From a bacterium (GTDB lineage Bacteria; Patescibacteriota; Minisyncoccia; CAIUEV01; JAHKAQ01): a DNA stretch of 11,579 nt. The notes below the pieces were generated by a model. That model was not told the DNA's origin. It saw only the letters and a program-made list of their open reading frames with translations, and ran no database searches. Shown one piece after another: positions 1-7,278 of this stretch (within the stretch, counting starts at the first letter, position 1; each line of letters begins with the position of its first letter). The translations under genes were made by a program, and so were the position numbers. The stretch covers positions 1-11,579 of the forward strand of contig JAGYOS010000016.1 in the NCBI GenBank assembly GCA_018399475.1, given 5' to 3'.

Positions 1-353
1 GCGGGATTTAAACCCAGCCATTCTGCTCCTGTTAAAAATTGATAACTCCAATCAATCGCTTCTTCTTTAAAATAATCACCCAAAGACCAATTGCCCAGCA
101 TTTCAAAAAAAGTGTGGTGGCTAAAATCTCCCACTTCGTCTATATCATCAGTCCGAACACATTTTTGAAAATTGACCAGCCTTTTACCCAAAGGATGCTT
201 CTTCCCTTTTAAATAGGGCATTAAAGGCTGCATACCGGCCGTTGTAAAAAGCACCGAATCATCTTTAGGGATTAGAGAGGCGGCGGGAATCAAAACATGC
301 CGTTTGCTCTTAAAAAAATTCAAATATTTTTCTCTTATTAAATCAGCTTGCAT
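1..353 (-). CDS. alaS: Alanyl-tRNA synthetase, N-terminal part (cut by window edge)
   Basis: This is the first 117 codons of alanyl-tRNA synthetase, which charges tRNA-Ala with alanine in the cytoplasm. The gene runs off the left edge and has no stop here. The product begins [19 protein letters not shown], the usual AlaS opening, followed by [16 protein letters not shown] (about residues 35-50). The conserved block [19 protein letters not shown] (63-81) leads into class II motif 2, [15 protein letters not shown] (82-96). The start is the ATG at 351-353; no Shine-Dalgarno sequence precedes it. The gene lies 14 bp after the stop of the coiled-coil gene, so it is probably the tail of the recA-to-alaS transcription unit. 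The editing and C-Ala domains would lie outside the window and cannot be judged. The family assignment is very secure. Confidence 0.94.
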   Translation of the reverse strand, partial: MQADLIREKYLNFFKSKRHVLIPAASLIPKDDSVLFTTAGMQPLMPYLKGKKHPLGKRLVNFQKCVRTDDIDEVGDFSHHTFFEMLGNWSLGDYFKEEAIDWSYQFLTGAEWLGLNP

Positions 354-367
354 AAATTTTCAATAAA

Positions 368-763
368 TTAATTATCTCGACCTTCTATTTCTATTTTTTT
401 CAATTTTTTCTCAGCAAAAGCTAATTCCCCTTTCAAAAAATTAACTTCCTTGTTAATTTTAAACATTTTATTCTGGTCTTGCCTCAATTCAAACTGATCT
501 CTCTTCAAATTCTTCTTAAGTCCATTGAGTTTTTTCTCAATTTGAGTTATCTCGCTTTCTTCATCGGTTATAGTCTTTTTACCATTTCTAACTTTATTTT
601 CAAGCTCGGCATATTCTGCATCTTTTTTTTCCAAGTCAATCTTGATATTATCCCGCCGACCACCATAATTTCTTAACAAGTTTTCCCTGTTAACTCTCGC
701 CTGGCGGCGTTCGGCATTAATTTCTTCATTTTTAGATTCTTCGCTGGAATTATAAGCTGCCAT
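368..763 (-). CDS. Small charged coiled-coil protein of unknown function
   Basis: I do not recognise a family. The product is 131 residues, extremely rich in Lys, Glu, Asn, Arg and Asp, and contains no Cys, Trp, His or Pro. From about residue 15 to the end it reads as almost continuous amphipathic helix, with heptad-like spacing of Leu and Ile (for example ITQIEKKLNGLKKNLKRDQF). A long coiled coil is therefore likely, with possible self-association. There is no signal peptide or membrane segment. It sits between mnmA (27 bp upstream) and alaS (14 bp downstream) on the same strand, so co-transcription with these translation genes is likely, although position alone does not assign a role. The start ATG (761-763) has an A/T-only leader. 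The steady reading frame and operon fit support a real gene. A low-complexity orphan is the alternative. Confidence 0.75.
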   Translation of the reverse strand: MAAYNSSEESKNEEINAERRQARVNRENLLRNYGGRRDNIKIDLEKKDAEYAELENKVRNGKKTITDEESEITQIEKKLNGLKKNLKRDQFELRQDQNKMFKINKEVNFLKGELAFAEKKLKKIEIEGRDN

Positions 764-790
764 AATAAAAAAATTAAAAATTAACTATAA

Positions 791-1921
791 CTATTTTATC
801 ACTCCTCCAAAAATTAAGGTACCTTCTTGATCATAAAGAGCGGCAATCTGGCCCGGGGTTACAGCCCGAACTTTTTGTTTTAATTTTATCTTGACCGTTG
901 CCGGAGAAGAAAAAATTATCTTCCGAATGCATTTTTCTTGTTGGCCGTAACGGACTTTGAGATAAAAAGTTTTTTCGTTTTTTGATTGAACCCGGCCGGA
1001 TTTTTGGAAAAAAAGGAATCTCCGCTTATCGGCCGGCTGGATACTTGCCGTTATTTCATCTTTAAAAAGCTCCGGTGCGTCTCCAACATTGGAAACTTGT
1101 AACTCATTCTTATTATAGTCTTTCCCAATTGTAAAATAAGGACCGGAACCGCCTATTTTAATTCCTTTTCTTTGGCCAATAGTATATTTTGAAAGGCCTG
1201 AATGCTCTCCAACGGTTCGTCCTTTTTGGTCAATTATTTTTCCCGGTTGTTCAGCAATATTTTTCTCTAAAAAATCGCCGGGGGAACCTTTTAGAAAACA
1301 AAGCCCTTGACTGTTTTCTTCTTTTGTAAAAGGAGGCAGGATTGACTTGCGAGCAATTTGGCGCACTTTTTTTACCAAATATTTTTCCAAAGGAAATTCG
1401 CATCTTCGGATCACGGAGCTTTTTAACCGACAGAGAAAATAAGATTGGTCTTTGGCGGAATCCTTGGCCTTACAGACAAACCAGGCTGATTTTAACTTAC
1501 CCTCCTTACCTTTCCTTGTCTTTTTAACTTTCCCGACATAGTGCCCTGTAGCTACTTTATTTATTTTTAAACTGTCCGCCAGAGCAATCAATTTTTTAAA
1601 TTTAATTTTTTCATTGCAGACGATACAAGGATTGGGCGTTTCGCCTTTTTTACTCCTTTTTATAAAATCGGTAATCACTTCCCGATAAAATTCTTGGCGA
1701 ACATCTACAATATGGAGTTTTATCCCCAGTTTACGGGATATTTCCTTGCTCTTTTTAAGAGCTTTCAGAGAAAAATTTAATGGCCGTTTGCCATTTGCCG
1801 CCGAGGGAAATAAAAAATGGACTCCCTCAACTTGCCAACCGGCTTCTTGCAAAAGCAAAGCGGCAACTCCCGAATCCAGCCCTCCCGAAAGCGCCACTAA
1901 AATTCTTTTATCAGAAAACAT
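791..1921 (-). CDS. mnmA: tRNA-specific 2-thiouridylase MnmA
   Basis: MnmA uses ATP and a relayed persulfide sulfur to 2-thiolate U34, the wobble base, of the Lys, Glu and Gln tRNAs. At 376 residues it has the usual family length. The N-terminal PP-loop ATP pyrophosphatase motif is ALSGGLDSGVAALLL (residues 10-24). NPCIVCNEKIKF (97-108) contains C102, the expected catalytic cysteine, and SQGLCFLKG contains C208, the expected partner cysteine. KDQSYFL (158-164) and ATGHYVG (124-130) are tRNA and adenylation-site motifs. The C-terminal half carries GQRKGIKIGGSGPYFTIGKD and ends in the usual beta-barrel (GQIAALYDQEGTLIFGGVI). No dedicated cysteine desulfurase is visible in the window, so the sulfur donor is encoded elsewhere. 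The gene starts 9 bp after the ATPase stop and ends in TAG, the only non-TAA stop seen. Proximity of mnmA and alaS is common in bacteria. Confidence 0.96.
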   Translation of the reverse strand: MFSDKRILVALSGGLDSGVAALLLQEAGWQVEGVHFLFPSAANGKRPLNFSLKALKKSKEISRKLGIKLHIVDVRQEFYREVITDFIKRSKKGETPNPCIVCNEKIKFKKLIALADSLKINKVATGHYVGKVKKTRKGKEGKLKSAWFVCKAKDSAKDQSYFLCRLKSSVIRRCEFPLEKYLVKKVRQIARKSILPPFTKEENSQGLCFLKGSPGDFLEKNIAEQPGKIIDQKGRTVGEHSGLSKYTIGQRKGIKIGGSGPYFTIGKDYNKNELQVSNVGDAPELFKDEITASIQPADKRRFLFFQKSGRVQSKNEKTFYLKVRYGQQEKCIRKIIFSSPATVKIKLKQKVRAVTPGQIAALYDQEGTLIFGGVIK

Positions 1922-1930
1922 TTGTAAACT

Positions 1931-3691
1931 TTATTTCTTACTTATCTGTTCCTCTTTTGAATCCGGCGATTCCTCCTCCGGCTGAGAAACGACTTTTTTG
2001 TCTTTATCTCCGATTGCTTCTTTTATCGCTTGGTTCAAACCAACCAAATCAACCTTCTTTTTTACCGAATCGGCTTTGTTTTGCTGTTTTTTATCTAAAA
2101 AACCGGCAGGTTCTTTCTTGACGGGAATTTCTTCCATATTCTTCAGTTTAGCTCTTTGGCTTCTAATTTTTTTGAGACAATCTTGGCAATAAGTTCCTCT
2201 TAAACCATCCGGTTTGAAAGGGACTTCTATTTCTTTTCCGCATTCATCACAGACAGCTTTAAACATTTCTCTCTTTTGAGGCTTTTCTGCAAAATCCGTT
2301 TTTTTAAAATCCTCTTTTTTTTGATTCGTCCCGGCGATAACTTTTTTCTCTTGATTTTTTTGAAAGACCGGTTTAGCTCCTCGGTTGGCACCAGCACCTT
2401 GATTTTCTTCGGAAAAATGACCGCTCCACCGAGCTATTTTCTCTTCCACTTTTTCCCGCAACCGGCCGTATCTCTCTCTGGAAACTCTGATTATCTTATC
2501 TGCATCACTCCCTACCGGCGGAGAAAGTGGGGGCAGAGTGGTAGCTGAAAAAGCATCTCCCGCCACGCCGTCTATCATTAACTTCAAGTAAATTTGATAC
2601 TTAGGAAGATTTACTAAATCGTAAGCAAAAACTATCGGTTCAAATTCTTTAGCAATCACTTCCGCATCTTCCGCTCCGATTCTAAAACTGATTATTGTCC
2701 CAACATTTCCAAAAATTGAATCTCTCATGTAAGTATTGCCTTCGTGAACAAGCTGACCAATATATTGATGGGCCATAATAAGGCTCAATCTATATTTGCG
2801 AGCTTCCGAAAGAATATTGGCAAAGCTCTCAGTGGCAAAATTCTGAAATTCATCAACGTAAAGATAAAAATCTTTACGGTCTTTTTCAGGAATATCCACT
2901 CTTTCCATGGCCGCCAATTGTAGCTTGGTTACTATCATCCCACCAAGCAGCTGCATGGCTTCTTCTCCAATTCTGCCTTTGCTTAAATTGACTATAAGTA
3001 TTTTTCCGTTATCCATAATATCTCTCATCCTGATAGTTGATTTCGCTTGGCTAATGATATTTCTAATAATAGGAGTTGCTATAAATTGGCCCACTTTATT
3101 TTGAATAGGCGCAATCGCTTCTCCCATGTAACGCTCATTCCATTTAGCAAATTCGTTCACCCAAAAACTTTTAACAATCGGATCTTTTACTTTATTAAGA
3201 ACTTTACTGCGAAATTGTTTGTCGGAAAGCATTCTATTAATCCCCAGCATGGTAGAGCCGGGATAATCTAAAAGAGCTAAAATCGTATAATTTAAAATAT
3301 GCTCCATCCTAGGACTCCAAACGTCAGGCCATATTTTTTTGAAAACACCCATCATGCCCGAAGCAACCAGATGCTTATGCTCTTCATTAACCGTTTCCAA
3401 TACATTAAAAGCAACCGGATAATTCATATCGGCCGGGTTGAAATAAACAATGTCATTTAGGCGCTCTTTGGGAATAAAACTTAATAATTCTTCCGCCGTA
3501 TCCCCATGAGGATCAACGTAAGCCAAGCCTTTGCCGGCTTGGATGTCTTGGACCACCATTGTTTTTAAAAGGTTTGTTTTTCCCATTCCGGTTTTTCCAA
3601 TAACATAAATGTGGCGGCGGCGGTCATCTTCTTTTATTCCAAAAACTTCCTCTTTGTTACGAAAATTGGTTTTAGCAAATAGAGTAACCAT
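1931..3691 (-). CDS. Type IV secretion/conjugation-type DNA-translocating ATPase with C-terminal zinc ribbon
   Basis: This 586-residue protein belongs to the FtsK/HerA-VirD4/TraG P-loop superfamily, whose members pump DNA or couple DNA to a secretion channel. Walker A is GKTGMGKT (residues 32-39), almost at the N-terminus. AYVDPHGDTAEELL (57-70) is typical of the family. Walker B is FYLYVDEFQNFA (275-286), followed by LSEARKYRLSLIMAHQYIGQL, the TraD/TraG-type 'TraM recognition' region. After about residue 420 a charged, probably disordered linker holds a zinc-ribbon-like module, CDEC (481-484) and CQDC (502-505). The protein lacks the N-terminal transmembrane part of classical coupling proteins. 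The gene just upstream, 3 bp away, encodes a membrane-anchored protein that probably supplies it. The start ATG at 3689-3691 is nearly coupled to that gene's stop. It could act in DNA export, DNA import or protein secretion. The ATPase class is secure but the substrate is not known. Confidence 0.93.
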   Translation of the reverse strand: MVTLFAKTNFRNKEEVFGIKEDDRRRHIYVIGKTGMGKTNLLKTMVVQDIQAGKGLAYVDPHGDTAEELLSFIPKERLNDIVYFNPADMNYPVAFNVLETVNEEHKHLVASGMMGVFKKIWPDVWSPRMEHILNYTILALLDYPGSTMLGINRMLSDKQFRSKVLNKVKDPIVKSFWVNEFAKWNERYMGEAIAPIQNKVGQFIATPIIRNIISQAKSTIRMRDIMDNGKILIVNLSKGRIGEEAMQLLGGMIVTKLQLAAMERVDIPEKDRKDFYLYVDEFQNFATESFANILSEARKYRLSLIMAHQYIGQLVHEGNTYMRDSIFGNVGTIISFRIGAEDAEVIAKEFEPIVFAYDLVNLPKYQIYLKLMIDGVAGDAFSATTLPPLSPPVGSDADKIIRVSRERYGRLREKVEEKIARWSGHFSEENQGAGANRGAKPVFQKNQEKKVIAGTNQKKEDFKKTDFAEKPQKREMFKAVCDECGKEIEVPFKPDGLRGTYCQDCLKKIRSQRAKLKNMEEIPVKKEPAGFLDKKQQNKADSVKKKVDLVGLNQAIKEAIGDKDKKVVSQPEEESPDSKEEQISKK

Positions 3692-3694
3692 AAA

Positions 3695-4996
3695 TTAAGT
3701 AGGATTGGTTGGTAAATTGACGGGAGCGGAAATCTTTTTGGCTTCCACCCTGGGAGTCTGAGCTGCCTTAACTGAAACATCAGGAAAGTGCCATAAACTG
3801 GCGACTTCTTCCGCATTTAGAATATAAGATTTGCCTGTAAACTGGCGCTTTTTCATTATCCTTAATAATCTTCTTCTGGCATAATCATTCCTTTTATCCG
3901 ACCGCCAATAAGTCAAACTGGTAAGATAGGGACGATAAACAGAAAGTTCGTTTAGATCGCTGGTAGCAAATTGGTTAACCGCCCCCATCATGGCAGAAAT
4001 GTTTTTAGATTTGAAATTTTCTTCCCTGGCAGCATAAATAACCGAGTATTGGGCCTTAAAACTTCTTTTGGAAATATTGCGTTCTATCGCTTTGAGAGCT
4101 TCCTGCTCCCCCGGAGAAAGCATAAGCATCTGAAAAGAATTATTTTTATCTTCCGAAACAATCTCCGGATACTTAAAAGCAGCTTCAATAGTCTCTCTGG
4201 GGAAAGAAAACAAATCCTCTTTTATTTTTTTACTCAAGGCCCCCTTCTCTTTATATTTTCCCCTATCAAGCAAACGCTCCACTTCTTGCTCCGCCTCGGG
4301 ATACCATTCATGAGTCGGTACGGGTTCCAATAATAATTGGTAACAAATAAATTCTCCCGGACCTAAATCACCCAAAACTTCCATATAAGAAGCGATAGGG
4401 TCAACCATGGTGCCGGTAACAGAATCTTGAAACTCAGGATAAGTTCTGATGGGATAAGCGCTATTTTTAACCGGTGCCATAACAGTGCCCCAAATTTTCC
4501 AACCATTTTCAACAGCATTCTCGGGAACCGTTTCCATGTAGTCTTCTTTCAAAATCTCAACCTCCGCTTCGGGATATTGAGAATAAATATGAGATTTAAA
4601 AAAATCCGCTTGATGAGCTAAAATTCGCGCTCCGAAATAAATTTTGCCTTCAACCCCGACTATCTCAAGAGAAGTGTAGTCGGGTTTAATCCCCAAAACC
4701 AAGGTATCCATAAAATGCCTAACATTGCCGTACAATGTCCAAAATCCATGTAAAACATTTTCCATTAACTTTGGGCTTCTCTCCTCTTCCCGGGGAACCC
4801 TGATCGTTAAAATGGCAAACTCGTTTTCACTGGAGTATCTGGCACCCACATCGTACATCCAAAAATCATACAATATTTTGAATAAAAAAAATGGCAAAAA
4901 CGCCCACCACCAATGGCCGGCGAAAATAAAAACATTTTTCCACCAATTAGTAGCCAGTCCAAACAGATCTTTAAAATAAAAATCGGGCAGATCCAT
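3695..4996 (-). CDS. Membrane-anchored partner of the type IV secretion-type ATPase, conserved in CPR bacteria
   Basis: The 433-residue product has one strongly hydrophobic, Trp/Phe-rich segment (about 21-46), which should anchor it in the cytoplasmic membrane with the large remainder on one side. The region from about 55 onward (FAILTIRVPREEERSP, then SHIYSQYPEAEVEI at about 135-148) resembles the soluble N-terminal domain that, to my recollection, precedes the ATPase domain in longer CPR 'type IV secretory system conjugative DNA transfer' proteins. It may correspond to the family listed as DUF8128, but this is from memory and unchecked. No catalytic motif is visible. Its stop lies 3 bp before the ATPase start, which strongly suggests coupled translation and a physical complex. 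The inferred role is membrane tether or channel-side adaptor for that ATPase. It follows recA by 15 bp. The start ATG (4994-4996) has an A/T-only leader. Confidence 0.88.
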   Translation of the reverse strand: MDLPDFYFKDLFGLATNWWKNVFIFAGHWWWAFLPFFLFKILYDFWMYDVGARYSSENEFAILTIRVPREEERSPKLMENVLHGFWTLYGNVRHFMDTLVLGIKPDYTSLEIVGVEGKIYFGARILAHQADFFKSHIYSQYPEAEVEILKEDYMETVPENAVENGWKIWGTVMAPVKNSAYPIRTYPEFQDSVTGTMVDPIASYMEVLGDLGPGEFICYQLLLEPVPTHEWYPEAEQEVERLLDRGKYKEKGALSKKIKEDLFSFPRETIEAAFKYPEIVSEDKNNSFQMLMLSPGEQEALKAIERNISKRSFKAQYSVIYAAREENFKSKNISAMMGAVNQFATSDLNELSVYRPYLTSLTYWRSDKRNDYARRRLLRIMKKRQFTGKSYILNAEEVASLWHFPDVSVKAAQTPRVEAKKISAPVNLPTNPT

Positions 4997-5011
4997 AAAA
5001 ATTTAAATTTA

Positions 5012-6139
5012 TTAGGCTTCTTCTTCTTTTAACGCAATTTCTAAATTCTTAACTATTTTAGCGGCAATTTTAGGATCTTCTTTCAGAGATCTCTTAGCCG
5101 CTTCCAACCCTTGCCCAAGCTTTTCACTGCCGAAAACATACCAGGAGCCACTTTTCTCAACAACTTTGCGAGAGACTGCCATATTAATCAAATCACCCGA
5201 CCAAGAAATACCTTCGTTATACATTATATCAAACTCCGCGGTTTGAAACGGAGGCGCCACTTTATTTTTCACCACTTTGGCTTTAACCCGATTGCCGATT
5301 ACTTTTTCTCCTTGTTTTATTTGAGCCGCTCTCCTAACCTCAATTCTTACGGAAGAATAAAACTTTAGAGCCTTCCCTCCCGTAGTCGTTTCAGGATTGC
5401 CAAAAAACACCCCTATTTTCATTCTGATTTGATTAATAAAAATAATGGTAGTTTTGCTCTTGGCGGCAATAGCCGTCAATTTTCTAAGAGCTTGTGACAT
5501 AAGCCTTGCTTGAAGACCCATATGAGCGTCTCCCATATCTCCTTCAATTTCCGCTTTGGGCGTTAAAGCGGCAACGGAATCAATTACAATAACATCCACT
5601 CCGCTGGAAAGAACCAGAGTTTCAACAATTTCCAAAGCTTGTTCTCCCGTATCGGGCTGAGATATCAAAAGCTCGTTAACATTGACTCCAATTCTTTTGG
5701 CATATTGGGGATCCAAAGCATGCTCTGCGTCAACAAAAGCAGCCGTTCCTCCCGTTTTTTGACAATTGGCTATAATGTGCAAGGCCAAAGTCGTTTTCCC
5801 GGAAGATTCAGGCCCGTAAATTTCAATGACTCTGCCTTTGGGAACACCGTTAATTCCCAGAGCATAATTCAAAGAAATAGAACCGGTTGAGATAGCTTCC
5901 ATTTTGACTATTTTGGCTTCTCCCAATTTCATAATCGCCCCTTCTCCGTATCTTTCTTTAATTGTTTGAATGGCTGATTCCACCCTGGCTTGGCTCTGAC
6001 TGTTTTTTTTGCCGGATTGTTTTTTCATTGTCTCTAAATTATTTTCTTTTTTAGCTCTGTTTTTATTTAAACCGGACCTCCTTGACGCTTTTTTAACAAC
6101 AAGCTTTTTACTTTTTCCGGTTTTCTTCTTTCTGCCCAT
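5012..6139 (-). CDS. recA: Recombinase RecA with a lysine-rich N-terminal extension
   Basis: RecA forms ATP-dependent filaments on single-stranded DNA and catalyses strand exchange in recombination and repair. The core is complete: Walker A GPESSGKT (109-116), [10 protein letters not shown] (135-144), Walker [11 protein letters not shown] (183-192), DNA-binding loop L1 region [20 protein letters not shown], and L2 [20 protein letters not shown] (234-253). The C-terminal domain ends in KEEEA and lacks a long acidic tail. At 375 residues it carries about 37 extra N-terminal residues, 15 of them Lys or Arg, before M38, which aligns with the usual RecA start. An internal ATG at 6026-6028 would give a conventional 338-residue protein. 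Neither start has a Shine-Dalgarno sequence, so I keep the longer form with reserve. A 173-bp gap with two candidate promoters precedes it. No GAAC-N4-GTTC LexA-type box is visible there, so classical SOS control is not supported. Confidence 0.97.
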   Translation of the reverse strand: MGRKKKTGKSKKLVVKKASRRSGLNKNRAKKENNLETMKKQSGKKNSQSQARVESAIQTIKERYGEGAIMKLGEAKIVKMEAISTGSISLNYALGINGVPKGRVIEIYGPESSGKTTLALHIIANCQKTGGTAAFVDAEHALDPQYAKRIGVNVNELLISQPDTGEQALEIVETLVLSSGVDVIVIDSVAALTPKAEIEGDMGDAHMGLQARLMSQALRKLTAIAAKSKTTIIFINQIRMKIGVFFGNPETTTGGKALKFYSSVRIEVRRAAQIKQGEKVIGNRVKAKVVKNKVAPPFQTAEFDIMYNEGISWSGDLINMAVSRKVVEKSGSWYVFGSEKLGQGLEAAKRSLKEDPKIAAKIVKNLEIALKEEEA

Positions 6140-6175
6140 AGTTTTTAATTAAATATTATTTTTGTTAAATTTTAA

Positions 6176-6203
6176 ATTATATAAAAATGCTTTATTTTGT
6201 AAT
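6176..6203 (-). promoter_or_regulatory. Candidate promoter P2 for recA
   Basis: Read on the minus strand, a perfect -10 hexamer TATAAT (6176-6181) lies 16 bp after ATTACA (6198-6203), which matches 4 of 6 positions of the -35 consensus. Transcription would begin near 6169 and give a leader of about 30 nt before the 6139 start. The surrounding 173 bp are almost all A/T, so a chance match is quite possible. The position directly upstream of recA is the main support. Confidence 0.35.
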
Positions 6204-6240
6204 TATCTTATTTTTTCTAAAATATTCTTTGACCGTTTCT

Positions 6241-6249
6241 ATTCTAGCA
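6241..6249 (-). promoter_or_regulatory. Candidate extended -10 promoter P1 for recA
   Basis: On the minus strand TGC-TAGAAT is an extended -10 element (TGn plus 5 of 6 consensus bases). No convincing -35 lies 16-18 bp upstream, which is tolerable for an extended -10 site. The predicted start near 6234 would give a leader of about 95 nt. It competes with or supplements the more proximal candidate at 6176-6203. The evidence is motif match and position only. Confidence 0.3.
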
Positions 6250-6312
6250 TAAAATTTTAAAAATAATCTAAAATTAATTAAGAAAATTCTTAAAATCACC
6301 CAAAACTAAAAA

Positions 6313-7215
6313 TTAGGGCTTGAAAATTCTTTCCGCTCTTACCGCCGTCTCCCCAAAAATTTCCAAGTTTCCATAATCTTCCACAAAATAAACTCCGTTT
6401 GCTTTGCTGACAGTAATTACCGTTTCTTCTTTAATCTCCAGATCTTTCTCGCTGTAAGCGGCAAGTGTTTCAGAAAAACTTTCCGTGGCATTTTTAACTT
6501 CTATCCAAACAGGTGCACCTTCAATTTTCAATTTTATTATTTTAATATTTTGGGCCACAGCTTCAGATTCTTGATCCGGCTCATAATTTACAACAACCTT
6601 TTTGCTGATTGTCTTGTCAAACTTATTTTCCGCTTTTATTTCTATTTCATTAATTCCCTCCATCAAAGTTATCTCCGTTGCAAAAATACCTGCCTGTTCC
6701 AAGTTCACCTCTTGGCCGTTTATTTCCAGTTTTGATTCCTGATCGGTTTTTCCTCTGATTGTAAGTCTCTCTGCATTGACGGTCTCATTTTCCAAAGGCC
6801 TCTCTATTTCCAAATAAGGCAGCTTGGAAAAATTGCCGGCGGCTCTAAAAAAATAAATTATGATAGCTACCAAAGAAAGAATCAGGATTCCTCCAAAAAT
6901 TAATTGGGGAGTGATAACCAATTTGGAAATAAACCCCGGCTGTTTCTTTTTTCCCCCCTTAGCTTCTATCTTTTGTTTGGTTATAACTTTCTGCCTTTGA
7001 TAGACCTTAAGAACTTCATTCTCATCTAGCTCTAAAAGCCGGGCATAGTTTTTTAAAAATCCCTGGATATAAACATCAGGGGGAAGCGCTTCGTAGTAAT
7101 CACGTTCAACATTTACCAGATATTCCTTGCTTACCTTTAAGACATCCGCCGCTCTCTCAAGATTTATGCCGGCTTTTTCCCTTTCTTCTTTTAATGTTTC
7201 ACCAAGAGTTGCCAT
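6313..7215 (-). CDS. rodZ: RodZ-like membrane protein with helix-turn-helix domain
   Basis: The architecture matches RodZ, the bitopic protein that links the MreB cytoskeleton to cell-wall synthesis. A cytoplasmic helix-turn-helix of the HTH_25 type covers about residues 3-75 (LGETLKEEREKAGINLERAA, then PPDVYIQGFLKNYARLLELD). A basic linker GGKKK precedes a single transmembrane segment at about 103-124. The extracytoplasmic part has a beta-rich domain (about 134-211) resembling the glucodextranase-B/Ig-like fold, then a DUF4115-type domain (about 223-300) with KIEGAPVWIEV and the closing VRAERIF. At 300 residues it is of normal size. It sits between ftsK and recA, as its homologue (ymfM) does near recA in Bacillus. 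No mreB is visible in the window, so the function could have drifted in this lineage. The leader lacks a Shine-Dalgarno sequence and holds a hairpin. Confidence 0.87.
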   Translation of the reverse strand: MATLGETLKEEREKAGINLERAADVLKVSKEYLVNVERDYYEALPPDVYIQGFLKNYARLLELDENEVLKVYQRQKVITKQKIEAKGGKKKQPGFISKLVITPQLIFGGILILSLVAIIIYFFRAAGNFSKLPYLEIERPLENETVNAERLTIRGKTDQESKLEINGQEVNLEQAGIFATEITLMEGINEIEIKAENKFDKTISKKVVVNYEPDQESEAVAQNIKIIKLKIEGAPVWIEVKNATESFSETLAAYSEKDLEIKEETVITVSKANGVYFVEDYGNLEIFGETAVRAERIFKP

Positions 7216-7230
7216 TTCAAATTCTTAAAG

Positions 7231-7266
7231 AAAAATATTAGAGATTAACGGTTTTACGTTTTCTCT
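7231..7266 (-). terminator. Possible intrinsic terminator or attenuator between ftsK and rodZ
   Basis: On the minus strand, after the ftsK stop, AGAGA and AACG (from 7266 downward) pair with CGTT and TCTCT (ending at 7240). This gives a 5-bp plus 4-bp stem broken by a 1x2 internal loop, with a 6-nt apical loop. It is followed by AATATTTTT (7239-7231), a U-rich tract. The stem is only moderately stable. Because it lies in the 63-bp gap inside an apparent operon, it may reduce rather than stop readthrough into rodZ. Confidence 0.4.
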
Positions 7267-7278
7267 CTTTAAAATTTT

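Noticed and set aside
479..676. Plus-strand open frames here and at many other sites (for example 1780-2121, 8407-8817, 8648-9166)
   Set aside because: They lie opposite well-recognised minus-strand genes, have low-complexity Phe/Ser/Leu-rich products and show no family motifs, so they are shadows of the real genes.
3634..3816. Minus-strand 60-codon frame across the junction of the membrane protein and ATPase genes
   Set aside because: It overlaps both confident genes out of frame and has no recognisable features.
6278..6293. Inverted repeat TTAAGA-N4-TCTTAA downstream of rodZ
   Set aside because: The stem is only 6 bp and almost all A/T in a region that is nearly pure A/T, so it is too weak to call a terminator.
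6140..6312. LexA/SOS operator upstream of recA
   Set aside because: No GAAC-N4-GTTC or CTGT-N8-ACAG pattern is present in the 173 bp.
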